39,424 nt of DNA from Bacteriovoracaceae bacterium (GCA_028101965.1 JAOHMI010000019.1:1-39424), one strand, 5' to 3'; shown: positions 23,216-32,194, numbered from the stretch's first letter. Numbers and translations are program-made. Notes: generated by a model not told the origin, from the letters alone.

Positions 23216-23710
23216 ATGAATAGTCAAATATACTCATACATTTCTTATAAAGATAAATTTTATGCCATTCAAGTTTATGGTTACTCTTCACGCTCTCTGC
23301 CTGGATTAGAAATCATTGGACCGCATGGGCAAATTAAGAATTTAAAAAATAAAATCATCTATTTTTGTAGGAAGAATAATTTGAAAATACCTCCGAGACG
23401 TTATGTGATTGGTTATGAGGATTTTAATTTGGGTAAGAAGTTGGCCATCGCAGAAAATAAATCATTAGAGCTTCCAACACTATTATTATTTCTTAATTTA
23501 TGTGGGATTTTAGGGTTAGCGAAAATTGAGAATTGCTTCAATGCGGGTACGTTTAGTATTGATGGAAAGCTTATAAGTGATCAGCAGTATTTAAACAAAA
23601 TGTTGGAATTCATTCGAGATGAAGATTTGATCTATGTGGGAGATACTAGCTCTTGTACTGGAAAGAATATATCGTTGAAGAAATTATCTGTAAGTCTTCT
23701 ATTTAGATAA
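23216..23710 (+). CDS. Standalone ComM/YifB-type N-domain (ChlI-like), without AAA+ module
   Basis: The 164 residues match only the N-terminal domain of ComM/YifB Mg-chelatase-like helicases: YAIQVYGYSSRSLPGLEIIG (family: V.VE..I..GLPGF.IVG), then NNLKIPPRRYVIGYEDF (family: FPPKRITVNLAP) and KSLELPTLLLFLNLCGIL (family: FDLPIALGIL). The Walker-bearing AAA+ part and C-terminal helical part that follow in ComM are missing, and the frame closes cleanly. GGAGGT stands 8 bases before the ATG, so the gene is probably expressed rather than a remnant. ComM drives branch migration during transformation; the role of a lone N-domain is unknown. It is convergent with pfkA, 4 bases between stops. Confidence 0.65.
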   Translation: MNSQIYSYISYKDKFYAIQVYGYSSRSLPGLEIIGPHGQIKNLKNKIIYFCRKNNLKIPPRRYVIGYEDFNLGKKLAIAENKSLELPTLLLFLNLCGILGLAKIENCFNAGTFSIDGKLISDQQYLNKMLEFIRDEDLIYVGDTSSCTGKNISLKKLSVSLLFR

Positions 23711-23714
23711 TAAT

Positions 23715-24707
23715 TTAAATTGATAGAAGCTCTGCTAGATCTTTATCAGTGACTAAGTTAATATCTGCCTTCTGAGCACATTCTTCTATATCACGCATCT
23801 CAATCTTACTTTGATTCCAGCAAGTAACTTTTCCATATTCTTCGTTAACAAGAGAGTTAACAGCTTCAACTCCCATTTTAGTTGCGATAAATCTATCGCT
23901 GGCAGTAGGGGATCCACCTCTTTGAATATGTCCCAGAACACAGACTTTTGATGAAAGCTCAAATCCTTCTTCTAGTTTTTGTGCTATTTCATAACTTCGT
24001 CCTGGTGTCGTTCCTTCAGCAACTATTATAATAGAGCTCCGTTTACCTCTTCTAATTCCGCGCTTTATATCGTTCGCAATTTTCTCAAGGTTCAAGTCTT
24101 CATTAGGCAAGAGAATATTTTCAGCCCCAGTACAAATACCTACTTTGATTGCGATGGCAGAAGAATTTCTTCCCATAACTTCAACTAAGAAGTTCCTTTC
24201 AAAACTATGGGCAGTGTCTCTGATTTTATCTACAGCAGATATGGCAGTGTTGACAGCAGTGTCGAAACCAATCGTGTATTGAGTATTCAGGATATCATTA
24301 TCAATTGTCCCAGGAATACCAATTATAGGAAGATCAAACTCGCTTTTTAATGCTAGAGCACCGTTAAATGAACCATCTCCTCCGATGACGATGAGGGCAT
24401 CAATATTTCGAGCGTACAAATTCTCTACTGCTTCTTTTCTATATTTCTTCTCTAGAAACTTTGCACTTCTTGATGATTGAAGAAACGTTCCTCCTTTTTG
24501 GAGAATATTTCCTACTGAACTGGAGTTAAGTTCCAAAATTTCATTTTCAATCAATCCAGAATAGCCTCTTTTAATTCCATAGATTTTGATGTCATTTTTT
24601 AATGAGTTTCTAACAATAGCTCTGATAGCGCAGTTCATTCCAGGAGAGTCTCCTCCGCTGGTTAATACAGCTATTTTTTTTATTTTCTTTGTTTTACTAT
24701 CACTCAT
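23715..24707 (-). CDS. pfkA: ATP-dependent 6-phosphofructokinase
   Basis: It phosphorylates fructose-6-phosphate to the 1,6-bisphosphate, the committed step of glycolysis. Visible: TSGGDSPGMNCAIRA near the N-terminus, IVIGGDGSFNGA (ATP/Mg site; Gly after GGD marks the ATP-dependent type), the catalytic PGTIDNDI, MGRNSSAIA, and LGHIQRGGSPTASDR. At 330 residues it is a normal bacterial PfkA with a short extra basic N-terminus (SKTKKIKK). It is the last gene of the obgE-rsfS-rlmH-gpmI-pfkA run, 9 bases after gpmI. Confidence 0.95.
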   Translation of the reverse strand: MSDSKTKKIKKIAVLTSGGDSPGMNCAIRAIVRNSLKNDIKIYGIKRGYSGLIENEILELNSSSVGNILQKGGTFLQSSRSAKFLEKKYRKEAVENLYARNIDALIVIGGDGSFNGALALKSEFDLPIIGIPGTIDNDILNTQYTIGFDTAVNTAISAVDKIRDTAHSFERNFLVEVMGRNSSAIAIKVGICTGAENILLPNEDLNLEKIANDIKRGIRRGKRSSIIIVAEGTTPGRSYEIAQKLEEGFELSSKVCVLGHIQRGGSPTASDRFIATKMGVEAVNSLVNEEYGKVTCWNQSKIEMRDIEECAQKADINLVTDKDLAELLSI

Positions 24708-24716
24708 TGATTTTTC

Positions 24717-26288
24717 CTATTTAAAAACTGGCTTACCAGTAAATTCATTCGGTATTTCAAGACCCATTATAGATAAAACTGTCGGGGCAATATCTTTCAA
24801 AGCAGGTTGACTATTTTTTATATCTTGATTTAATTCCAAAACACAGTTTTTTAATTCAGGATGAATTAAAATAAGAGGGACAGGTGAAGTGGAATGGCTC
24901 GTATGGGTTCTACCATCTTCATAGACCATTTGATCAGCATTGCCATGATCTGCAGTTAACAGAATGGGAATATCTTTTTCAGTACAGACTTTAATGAGTT
25001 CTTGAAGACATTTATCAAGAGCTTCAATGGCTTGAACCGCTGCTTCGAAGTTACCAGTATGCCCAACCATATCTGCATTAGCGTAATTCACTAAGTAGAA
25101 GTCATGTTCATCTGATTGGATTTTATCTTTAAGATTTTCGGTTACAATAAATGCACTCATTTCAGGTTTGAGGTCATAGGTCTCTACATCTTTTGGTGAG
25201 AGAACTAATTTTCTTTCTTCGTTTTTAAAAGGAGTTTCTTCTCCGCCATTAAAGAAGTAGGTGACATGAGCATACTTTTCGGTTTCGGCAATTTTAAATT
25301 GCTTTTTACCTAGTTTAGATAAGTATTCACTAAGTGTAAGTTTAATTTTCTCTTTATCAAATAAAATGGGAACTTCCGGCATTTCCTCCTGGATATAAGG
25401 AGTCATACATAAAAAGTATGGTGAAAGAAAATCACGGGAGAAGTGTTTAAAGTTAGGATCCGTAAAGGCCAATGAAATTTGCTTTGCCCGATCAGGACGA
25501 AAGTTTATAAAAAAGATTGGTTCTTCCGTTCTAATAACTCCTTCTTTTTCAAAAAGAGTCGGAAGTATAAATTCATCGAAAATATTTTGATCATATTGTG
25601 ACTGCATGTATTCAAGAGGATTTACATCGACTGAAATACTTTGATCTTTCTGATCTGTCATCATTTCATAAGCAGTTCGAATTTTCTCCCAACGTTGGTC
25701 TCGATCCATACCAATCGAGCGACCTTGAATACTAGCAAGTGTGAAATTTAGATCACTTTCAAGAATGTTCTTAAGATAATTAATACCTTCATTCTTTGGA
25801 GTATCTCTCCCATCCATAAAACCATGAAGATAGATATCGGCTTTTGGAATGTGTTGGTTAATTAATTTTATAATATATTTTAAATGATCTAGATGAGAGT
25901 GAACTCCTCCATCTGATAGAAGGGCCATTAAATGAATTTTGTTCTTTGTCCGTACTTTCTCAAGAAGTTTTTTAAATTCAGGAAGTTCTTGAAGAGTTTC
26001 TTCTTTGATCGATTCATTAATCCGTACGAGGTCCTGTCTAATCGATCGGCCACTACCTAAATTGAGATGACCAACTTCAGAATTTCCTGCAAGTCCTTTA
26101 GGAAGTCCGACAAATTCTCCGCCGCTTTGAACTAAAGTATTAGGGTAGTTTTTAAATAGGCTGTTAATAGTAGGAGGATTAGCAGCAGCAATTGCATTTT
26201 TGAGGTTTTCCTCTCTTATTCCAAATCCATCTAAAATAACCATGAGGCATTTAGGTTTGAATTGAGAGATTGTTTTAATATTTTTCAT
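24717..26288 (-). CDS. gpmI: 2,3-bisphosphoglycerate-independent phosphoglycerate mutase
   Basis: It interconverts 3- and 2-phosphoglycerate with two Mn ions. The alkaline-phosphatase-like fold is clear: VILDGFG with Asp20, the phosphoserine Ser70 in AGNSEVGHLNLGSGR, FMDGRDTPK, NFRPDRAKQ, NYANADMVGHTG, and TADHGNADQM. At 523 residues it is a standard length. Only 8 bases separate it from rlmH and 9 from pfkA, so the three are co-transcribed. Confidence 0.96.
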   Translation of the reverse strand: MKNIKTISQFKPKCLMVILDGFGIREENLKNAIAAANPPTINSLFKNYPNTLVQSGGEFVGLPKGLAGNSEVGHLNLGSGRSIRQDLVRINESIKEETLQELPEFKKLLEKVRTKNKIHLMALLSDGGVHSHLDHLKYIIKLINQHIPKADIYLHGFMDGRDTPKNEGINYLKNILESDLNFTLASIQGRSIGMDRDQRWEKIRTAYEMMTDQKDQSISVDVNPLEYMQSQYDQNIFDEFILPTLFEKEGVIRTEEPIFFINFRPDRAKQISLAFTDPNFKHFSRDFLSPYFLCMTPYIQEEMPEVPILFDKEKIKLTLSEYLSKLGKKQFKIAETEKYAHVTYFFNGGEETPFKNEERKLVLSPKDVETYDLKPEMSAFIVTENLKDKIQSDEHDFYLVNYANADMVGHTGNFEAAVQAIEALDKCLQELIKVCTEKDIPILLTADHGNADQMVYEDGRTHTSHSTSPVPLILIHPELKNCVLELNQDIKNSQPALKDIAPTVLSIMGLEIPNEFTGKPVFK

Positions 26289-26296
26289 AAGTCTTA

Positions 26297-26743
26297 CTAA
26301 TGGTGATAAGGATGTTTATTAATAATAGTTTGAGATCGGTATAATTGTTCAACTAGGATTAGTCTAGCGACTTGATGGGGAAAAGTTAAGGGGGAAAGAG
26401 AGAGTAAAAGGTCCGCTGTTTCTAAGGTTTTTTTATTAAACCCATATGACCCACCAATAATAAAAAGATGGTTTAGGTGACTCTTTGAGTTAATATTATC
26501 TGCAAATTGAATTGAGTCTAGTAATTTTCCTTTCTCCGTTAAGAATACTTTTCTCCAATTAGAGTTAAAAGTTGTAATCTTTTCTAATATAAGATTATTT
26601 TCTTCTTCAATATTTCTCCCCGATTTCTTAAGTTCAATAAACTCTAAATCACGGTTAAATCGTTTTAGATAATTATTTTCACGAGATTTGATGGAAGAGT
26701 CTTTGAGTTTTCCAACTGTGATAATTTTAATTTGGGGAAGCAT
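26297..26743 (-). CDS. rlmH: 23S rRNA (pseudouridine1915-N3)-methyltransferase RlmH
   Basis: A small SPOUT methyltransferase that modifies pseudouridine 1915 in helix 69 of assembled ribosomes. The S-adenosylmethionine knot is visible as LFIIGGSYGF and SLSPLTFPHQVARLILVEQL. The family ending YRSQTIINKHPYHH is intact. The N-terminus (IKIITVGKLKDSSIK) is normal, and 148 residues matches the family. It lies between rsfS and gpmI. Confidence 0.95.
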   Translation of the reverse strand: MLPQIKIITVGKLKDSSIKSRENNYLKRFNRDLEFIELKKSGRNIEEENNLILEKITTFNSNWRKVFLTEKGKLLDSIQFADNINSKSHLNHLFIIGGSYGFNKKTLETADLLLSLSPLTFPHQVARLILVEQLYRSQTIINKHPYHH

Positions 26744-26771
26744 AATTAAATGGTTTCAGCCAATTAGTTAG

Positions 26772-27236
26772 TTAGAAATAGTTCTCTAAAGAGCCATCAG
26801 ATGTAGCTTCTTCATCAACTACTGGCATGTAATATTCAGCAGGAATAGAAATATTTTCGTTATCAGACCAAAGCTCATCCAATCCATAGATGTCTCGTGA
26901 GGTTTCATTGAAAACATGAAGAATAATATCTCCTAAGTCTAATAAGACCCATTCGCCTTCATTAAGTCCTTCAAGTGAGTAAATTTTCACTCTCTTCTTT
27001 TTTAAGGCACTTTCAAGGCTCATACAGAGATTAATTGCTGCGGTATTATTTGGGGCCGTGGCAATTATATTATAATCGCAAATAGCATTTTCTTTTGCCT
27101 TTAAAATTTTGATATTTTCACATTTAAAACTGGCCATGTAGAAAGATGAAGCCATTGCAATATTTAGTGGGGCTTCTTTGTCACTCTCGTCGATGATTGA
27201 GTTGAATTTCTGCCGTGTAAAGTTAGTATTATTCAT
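26772..27236 (-). CDS. rsfS: Ribosomal silencing factor RsfS
   Basis: RsfS binds ribosomal protein L14 and blocks subunit joining under starvation. The core motifs are present: CDYNIIATAPNNTAAINLC (family: D.fVI.tG.S..h..Ai), SLEGLNEGEWVLLDLGDIIL (family: EG...g.WvllD.GdvvvHvf) and HVFNETSRDIYGLDELW. It has a longer N-terminus and an acidic C-terminal tail (VVDEEATSDGSLENYF), giving 154 residues against the usual ~110. Its ATG overlaps the obgE stop by 4 bases, so translation is coupled. Confidence 0.92.
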   Translation of the reverse strand: MNNTNFTRQKFNSIIDESDKEAPLNIAMASSFYMASFKCENIKILKAKENAICDYNIIATAPNNTAAINLCMSLESALKKKRVKIYSLEGLNEGEWVLLDLGDIILHVFNETSRDIYGLDELWSDNENISIPAEYYMPVVDEEATSDGSLENYF

Positions 27237-28234
27237 AGTGATTTTGCCTTAATTAAGAGATGTTTTAATTTTTCCATATTTTTATGTGAAACTGAAGAGA
27301 TGGGAAGAACTTTTTTATCTAACTCTTTTTCTAAAAAATTTTTAAACTTATCGATTTCTTCATCTGAAAGTGCATCAATTTTGCTTAAACAAATAAGCTC
27401 TTTTTTGTCTTGAATGAGAGCAGTATCGTAATTTTCTAATTCACGTCGAATCGTGACATAATGCTCAAGTGCTTCAAAGGGCTCTAGTAGCATTGAAATA
27501 TCAATTAAATGCACAAAAGATGATGTTCTTTCAATATGCTTTAAGAACTTTATCCCTAAGCCTTTTCCTTCACTGGCCCCCTCAATTAAACCAGGTATAT
27601 CTGCCAGAACAACACTTTCTCCTTGAACATCACAAACACCCAAATTTGGTTCAAGAGTGGTGAAAGGGTAGTCGGCTATTTTTGGGCGAGAGTTTGATAA
27701 GGCTGAAATAAGTGTGGATTTACCTGCATTGGGTAGTCCAATTAAGCCAATATCGGCTAGCAACTTTAGTTCAAGTTTAACATCCAGTTCTTCGCCCTCT
27801 TCTCCTTCTTGAGAATATTGAGGTGCTTGGTTTGTGGAAGATTTGAAGTTTATATTACCTAATCCCCCGCGCCCACCTATGAGCATAGTATAGTTTTCGC
27901 CTTCGGTGGTTAAATCACACAATAGTTGATCAGATTCTGTATCTTTTATTAAGGTCCCTACAGGAACTTTAATTATATAATCATCTCCATCTTTACCGGA
28001 TCTTTGTCTTCCAGTTCCTGATTCACCATTTTGGGCAAAATAATTTTTTTTCCCACGGAACTTAGATAAAGTGTTTATATTTCGATCAGTTAGGAATTGT
28101 ACACTACCACCTTTCCCGCCATCGCCACCATCAGGTCCTCCCATAGGGACAAACTTTTCACGACGAAAGCTAGTGCAGCCATTGCCTCCATTTCCGGATC
28201 GAATTTTAATTTCTACTTCATCTATAAATTTCAT
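27233..28234 (-). CDS. obgE: Obg/CgtA-family ribosome-assembly GTPase
   Basis: The glycine-rich Obg fold fills residues 1-158 (IRSGNGGNGCTSFRREKFVP, GGPDGGDGGKGG, GRGGLGNINFKSSTNQAP). The G domain carries the P-loop GLPNAGKST (166-174), PFTTLEPNLG, LADIPGLIEGASEGKGLG and the LSKIDAL segment (family NKxD, here SKID). It acts in late 50S assembly and stress control. The C-terminal OCT domain of longer Obgs is absent, as is common. It heads the five-gene run on this strand. The rpmA terminator stands between it and rpmA, so it either has its own promoter or depends on readthrough. Confidence 0.96.
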   Translation of the reverse strand: MKFIDEVEIKIRSGNGGNGCTSFRREKFVPMGGPDGGDGGKGGSVQFLTDRNINTLSKFRGKKNYFAQNGESGTGRQRSGKDGDDYIIKVPVGTLIKDTESDQLLCDLTTEGENYTMLIGGRGGLGNINFKSSTNQAPQYSQEGEEGEELDVKLELKLLADIGLIGLPNAGKSTLISALSNSRPKIADYPFTTLEPNLGVCDVQGESVVLADIPGLIEGASEGKGLGIKFLKHIERTSSFVHLIDISMLLEPFEALEHYVTIRRELENYDTALIQDKKELICLSKIDALSDEEIDKFKNFLEKELDKKVLPISSVSHKNMEKLKHLLIKAKSL

Positions 28235-28256
28235 ATAGTTATATTTTGTCTTAAAT

Positions 28257-28290
28257 AAAAAAAAAGGCTTTAAAAAAATTTAAAGCCTTT
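28257..28290 (-). terminator. Intrinsic terminator after rplU-rpmA
   Basis: A perfect 12-bp stem AAAGGCTTTAAA-AAAA-TTTAAAGCCTTT (28263-28290) is followed on the minus strand by a run of T. It lies 42 bases beyond the rpmA stop and 22 bases before the obgE ATG, so it may attenuate rather than end all transcription. Confidence 0.85.
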
Positions 28291-28331
28291 CTATTTTATA
28301 GGTATTTTCAGTTAATTATTGGTCATTCAGC

Positions 28332-28586
28332 TTAGGCTGAAATAACACACACCATTTTCTTGGTTCGTGTATAGTTTTTGAACTGAACTTTTCCATCAGC
28401 AACAGCGTAAATGGTAAAATCTTTTCCCATTTTCACTCCGGAACCAGGAAAGAACTTAGTTCCTTTTTGACGAACAATGATGTTACCGTTAATGACAGCT
28501 TGGCCGCCGTATTTCTTCACACCACGCATTTTAGGATTTGAATCTCTACCATTCGAGGTGGAACCACCAGATTTTTTATGTGCCAT
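28332..28586 (-). CDS. rpmA: 50S ribosomal protein L27
   Basis: An 84-residue L27: [20 protein letters not shown] at the N-terminus, then [23 protein letters not shown] and [10 protein letters not shown]. The N-terminus begins MAHKK directly, so it is the type that needs no proteolytic processing and reaches the peptidyl-transferase centre. It lies 25 bases after rplU, the near-universal order rplU-rpmA-obgE. AGGAG precedes the ATG. Confidence 0.97.
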   Translation of the reverse strand: MAHKKSGGSTSNGRDSNPKMRGVKKYGGQAVINGNIIVRQKGTKFFPGSGVKMGKDFTIYAVADGKVQFKNYTRTKKMVCVISA

Positions 28587-28611
28587 TATAGACTCCTAAT
28601 TCTTTTAATTT

Positions 28612-28980
28612 TTAGTTTAAATGCTTTTCAACTCTTTTACTTGGAGTAGTGATCTTGAAGTCTTTACCACTTCCATCAGAAACACCAGTAATTAAGAGAG
28701 AAGTAAAATGTTGACGGTGACCGTTTTTCTTTCTGTATTTACCAGCTAATCGGCGGAAAACAATCTTTTTTCTTGATCTGTCTTGCTTTATCACCTTAGC
28801 ACTAACTTTAGCACCATTGATCGAAGGCTGTCCCACTGAAACATTTCCTTCATCATTAACAAATAATACACTTTCAAAAGATAATTCAGATCCAACTTCA
28901 CCTTCTGTCTTTTGAACATCAATGATGTCTCCTGGACTAACACGGTATTGGTGACCTTTAATTTCAACTATTGAGTACAT
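28612..28980 (-). CDS. rplU: 50S ribosomal protein L21
   Basis: A 122-residue L21: MYSIVEIKGHQYRVSPGDII at the start, GSELSFESVLFVN, and the rRNA-binding loop QDRSRKKIVFRRLAGKYRKK with GHRQHFTSLLITG. The end is longer than the ~103 residues of E. coli by a basic tail. GAAGGAG stands 6 bases before the ATG. It is first gene of the rplU-rpmA unit, behind a strong promoter. Confidence 0.96.
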   Translation of the reverse strand: MYSIVEIKGHQYRVSPGDIIDVQKTEGEVGSELSFESVLFVNDEGNVSVGQPSINGAKVSAKVIKQDRSRKKIVFRRLAGKYRKKNGHRQHFTSLLITGVSDGSGKDFKITTPSKRVEKHLN

Positions 28981-29054
28981 GAAATCTCCTTCACAACAGC
29001 AGGTCTTTGTTTTTGAACAAAAGTTACAACCTACAATTAGTAATTTAATGTGTC

Positions 29055-29083
29055 TTTGTAAGCCGGTATCCGTTTTATGTCAA
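29055..29083 (-). promoter_or_regulatory. Promoter of rplU-rpmA
   Basis: On the minus strand TTGACA (29083-29078) and TACAAA (29060-29055) are separated by 17 bases. This leaves a leader of about 70 bases before rplU. The divergent gene at 29190 probably uses TATAAA at 29141-29146 as its -10, but I see no matching -35 for that one. Confidence 0.65.
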
Positions 29084-29189
29084 CATCTTAGAAAAGGTTT
29101 TCACTAGTTAGGGGGCAATCATTTCACCATATCACTCTAGTATAAACATTTTTCAGTGAGTCGACGATAATAGAGCATGAGGAGGGTTT

Positions 29190-30011
29190 ATGGCTCAACA
29201 ACCAGACCAGCTAACTTATTATAAATACGCGTATGAAGATGACTTTACTGTCATATTTAAATTCTCGGAGGTTAATCTTGAGGAGGTCTTCGAGCGATCC
29301 TTATCGGATGTTGGGTTTGAAAAACTTGATTTCTCTCAAGTTTCACAGATAAGAATTGATGGTGATACCTATTTTGTGACTATTAACTCAAGTAGTTCAC
29401 AATTTATCAATAGGATTTCAAATCAAAATAAGATCCAATTAGCTAAGTCTGAAATTGAATCTGTTCATTTAATTGGAGCGAATCAAGTGTATCTATTAGA
29501 TGATAAACTTTTCTGGTCTAAAACCCCTAATCGATTGAGGTGGGAAGTGGGCTTAGTGCTTAGTAAATTTAGTCAAGATGCACAAAAAAATTCTCGCTTG
29601 TTTTTAGCAAGAATTCTTTCTTCTATCGCAGCTGAATATAACATTTTTTCTTTTTTTGGTGTCCCGGTTGAAGAGGGGTTAGTTGTTCTTAATCCTGTGC
29701 ACTCACACTTTGAGTTTGTTCTAATTGATAATGATCGATCGAAAATTACAACATTTGATGGTGAAAAGTCATTGAAGGATGAATTAGAGCTTATTCGGCT
29801 AACTCAAGAAAATTTTGATGAACCAAAGTTTATGAAAGCTGACGAATTATTTAGCTTTCTTATGAATGGTTTAAATTATTTTTCGATCAATAGCCTTCCA
29901 AAGAAAATTACAAAAAGTGTCTATGAGTTCAGCCAAATGGTGTCCGGAGTAATCTATCCAGAAGAGAATTTTAAGCCTCGAGAGGCAAAGAATAATACCC
30001 CTCATATTTAA
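29190..30011 (+). CDS. Unrecognised cytoplasmic protein
   Basis: A 273-residue protein with no signal peptide or membrane segment; GAGGAGGG stands 4 bases before the ATG, so expression is likely. Strand-like segments dominate (VSQIRIDGDTYFVTINSS, GANQVYLLDDKLFWSK, VEEGLVVLNPVHSHFEFVLI). One helical stretch (RLFLARILSSIAAEYN) lies in the middle. I do not recognise the family. It diverges from rplU and is tail-to-tail with the next gene, a 4-base overlap of the ends. Confidence 0.6.
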   Translation: MAQQPDQLTYYKYAYEDDFTVIFKFSEVNLEEVFERSLSDVGFEKLDFSQVSQIRIDGDTYFVTINSSSSQFINRISNQNKIQLAKSEIESVHLIGANQVYLLDDKLFWSKTPNRLRWEVGLVLSKFSQDAQKNSRLFLARILSSIAAEYNIFSFFGVPVEEGLVVLNPVHSHFEFVLIDNDRSKITTFDGEKSLKDELELIRLTQENFDEPKFMKADELFSFLMNGLNYFSINSLPKKITKSVYEFSQMVSGVIYPEENFKPREAKNNTPHI

Positions 30012-30478
30012 ATATTTATTTTCTTCATTGAAAGAAAGATTGGGAAACATGTAATCGAACATCCTGCTTCATAGATGATTCTTAGTTGTTTTGCATTTTT
30101 CCAGATATAAACTGAATGCTGATCTTTATTTTTGAATTGGTTCTGTTTGCCATAGCTTTTTTGTAAGCGAGCTAGAAGGTCATCATGTAAAAAATAAGAA
30201 GGGAAGTGAATTTCTAATTGATGAATTTTTTTAGTTGCCGGGTTCACAGTAATTAATAGGTCAAGCTGATATTGCTGGTGAGAAAAGGCTTGTTTGTAAT
30301 AGTTAAACCCATCTTTGATGCCTAAGAGTTTGGCTTTTTTATCTTGATTTTGAAATTGAATACCTGGGTAAAAATTCTTGAGAGTCTCTAAATTAAAAGC
30401 GAAATTAGGTTTTATAACTTTTGCCAAGATGGAAGAAGAAAAGAGAAAAACATATAATGAGAAGTATATTATTTTCAA
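30008..30478 (-). CDS. Small unrecognised secreted protein
   Basis: It starts at TTG 30478 (AGG about 8 bases upstream; no ATG gives the signal peptide MKIIYFSLYVFLFSSSILA). The mature ~137 residues are basic, with LLGIKDGFNYYKQAF, a strand pair YQLDLLITVNPATKKIHQLE, and two Cys near the end (AGCSITCFPIF). A periplasmic protein of unknown family. It ends inside the last codons of the convergent gene. Confidence 0.55.
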   Translation of the reverse strand: MKIIYFSLYVFLFSSSILAKVIKPNFAFNLETLKNFYPGIQFQNQDKKAKLLGIKDGFNYYKQAFSHQQYQLDLLITVNPATKKIHQLEIHFPSYFLHDDLLARLQKSYGKQNQFKNKDQHSVYIWKNAKQLRIIYEAGCSITCFPIFLSMKKINI

Positions 30479-30560
30479 AAGTAATACCTAGGTTAGCCAG
30501 TCAAATATATACTCGCCCTTCTTATTATAGCATTTGCATTTGTAGCAAATATTTAAAATG

Positions 30561-30578
30561 ACAATAAATGCTTATTGT
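30561..30578. promoter_or_regulatory. Palindrome upstream of the MltD-like gene
   Basis: A perfect 7-bp inverted repeat, ACAATAA-ATGC-TTATTGT, lies 78 bases before the ATG at 30656. It could be an operator in the 177-base region between two divergent genes. The AT-rich background weakens the case. Confidence 0.25.
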
Positions 30579-30655
30579 TGGAAAATGACTGTGCATTTAA
30601 ATTTATTTTTAAAAACAAACGAAAAGATCATTGTTGATTGTTATAAAGGCGCTTA

Positions 30656-32194
30656 ATGAAATCAAAATATATCACATTATTATCAGTAATTCTTATTTCC
30701 TTTGGTTGCTCTACCATTCATCAATCTAAGGAAAATGACCTTAAAAATGGTCTCTCAACAGGAAACTCTGACAAAAGTAATCAAGTGGATCAAGTGAAAG
30801 AATTAGCTAAAGAGCCAACTCTTGATGAAAAAGTTGCAAAATTAATTAATTCAAATTCCATGTGTTCAGATTGTATTCCAGGATCCTCTAGCAACAGTGA
30901 AGAAGAGTATGGAGACGGCCATCGAAAAGTTTTCTATTTATATGGAGCAGAAGAATTAAACCTTACAAATTATTATTTTGATTTACCTGTGGTTTATAAC
31001 TCATCAGTCCGTAAATGGATAAAGTATTTCTCTAAGGGGCGTGGGAAAGATCTTTTTGCAAGATATGCTACTCGTGCAAGTTATTATGCTCCTCATGCAT
31101 CAAAAATTTTAAAAGAATATGGTTTACCTCGAGATATAATCTATTTGGCCATGGCTGAAAGTGGCTACACCAATACTGCTAAATCGCATGCTAAAGCTAT
31201 GGGTCCGTGGCAGTTCATGAAATTTACTGGAAAAAAATATGGATTAAAAGTCGATTGGCATGTTGACGAACGGAGAGATCCACTTAAGGCGGCTGAGTCT
31301 GCGGCTAAGTATTTAAAGGACCTTCACAAGCTTTTTGGAAGTTGGGAGTTAGCGCTTGCTGGTTACAATGCGGGAGAAGGGAAGGTTGGAAGAGCAATCC
31401 GTCGATATCGGACAAAGAATTTTTGGAAAATCGCTAAGAGGAGATATTTAAGGTCTGAAACTAGAAATTATGTTCCAAAAATTATGGCGCTTGCCATTAT
31501 TGGAAATAATCTTTCTTCCTTTGGTTTTGAGAATATTGAAATTAAACATCCTTGGAAATTTGAAACAATTAAAGTAGGTCCCCGAACAGACTTATATAAG
31601 TTTTCAGAGGTTACTGGGATTAAATTTGAAGAATTAAAAGAATTAAACCCAGAACTATTAAGATGGGAAACTCCTTGGGGAGAGGATTATCAGTTAAGAA
31701 TTCCGCAAACCTTAGATGAAGAAACTCTCGCTTTAATAGAGGATGCTTCAAAAACAAAAAGCTCCAATTATATGATTTATAAGTTAAAAAGTTATGCAAA
31801 CCTGAAAGATGTCGCTAGAAAGTTTCGACTTTCAGCAAATTTATTGGGTGAACTAAACGAGATACCTATTCGCCGAAAAATGTCACCTCATTCCACTGTC
31901 AAACTTCCATTTTATTCGAGCCACAGTATTCGCCACAGAATGTACGGTGATTTATATGAAAGACCAAGGAGATTCTACTCCAAGAGACGAAGATACAAAA
32001 GAATTGTTAAGAGGGCCCTCAAGCGAGGAAAGAAAATTTCTAACCCCTCGCAATACTATGTTGTCAGAAAAGGAGACTCTCTATGGAGCGTAGCGAGAAA
32101 AACTGGGACAAAATTAAATACCTTAATTCGCTCTAATTCTCACATCTTAAACCGCCGTATGATTGTGCCTGGTGATAAACTGGCCATCAAATAA
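30656..32194 (+). CDS. mltD: Membrane-bound lytic murein transglycosylase, MltD-like, with LysM domains
   Basis: A lipoprotein (Cys18 in LISFGC) of 512 residues. The SLT transglycosylase domain spans about 140-290: catalytic Glu168 in IYLAMAESGYTNTAKS, AKAMGPWQFMKFTGKKYGL, AAKYLKDLHKLFGSWELALA and GYNAGEGKVGRAI. Two peptidoglycan-binding LysM regions follow: a weak one near 371-415 (MIYKLKSYANLKDVARKFRL) and a clear one at the end (YYVVRKGDSLWSVARKTGTK ... PGDKLAIK). A strongly basic RRFYSKRRRYKRI linker lies between them. It cleaves murein to 1,6-anhydro products, in self wall remodelling or, in a predator, possibly prey wall (inference). Confidence 0.92.
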   Translation: MKSKYITLLSVILISFGCSTIHQSKENDLKNGLSTGNSDKSNQVDQVKELAKEPTLDEKVAKLINSNSMCSDCIPGSSSNSEEEYGDGHRKVFYLYGAEELNLTNYYFDLPVVYNSSVRKWIKYFSKGRGKDLFARYATRASYYAPHASKILKEYGLPRDIIYLAMAESGYTNTAKSHAKAMGPWQFMKFTGKKYGLKVDWHVDERRDPLKAAESAAKYLKDLHKLFGSWELALAGYNAGEGKVGRAIRRYRTKNFWKIAKRRYLRSETRNYVPKIMALAIIGNNLSSFGFENIEIKHPWKFETIKVGPRTDLYKFSEVTGIKFEELKELNPELLRWETPWGEDYQLRIPQTLDEETLALIEDASKTKSSNYMIYKLKSYANLKDVARKFRLSANLLGELNEIPIRRKMSPHSTVKLPFYSSHSIRHRMYGDLYERPRRFYSKRRRYKRIVKRALKRGKKISNPSQYYVVRKGDSLWSVARKTGTKLNTLIRSNSHILNRRMIVPGDKLAIK

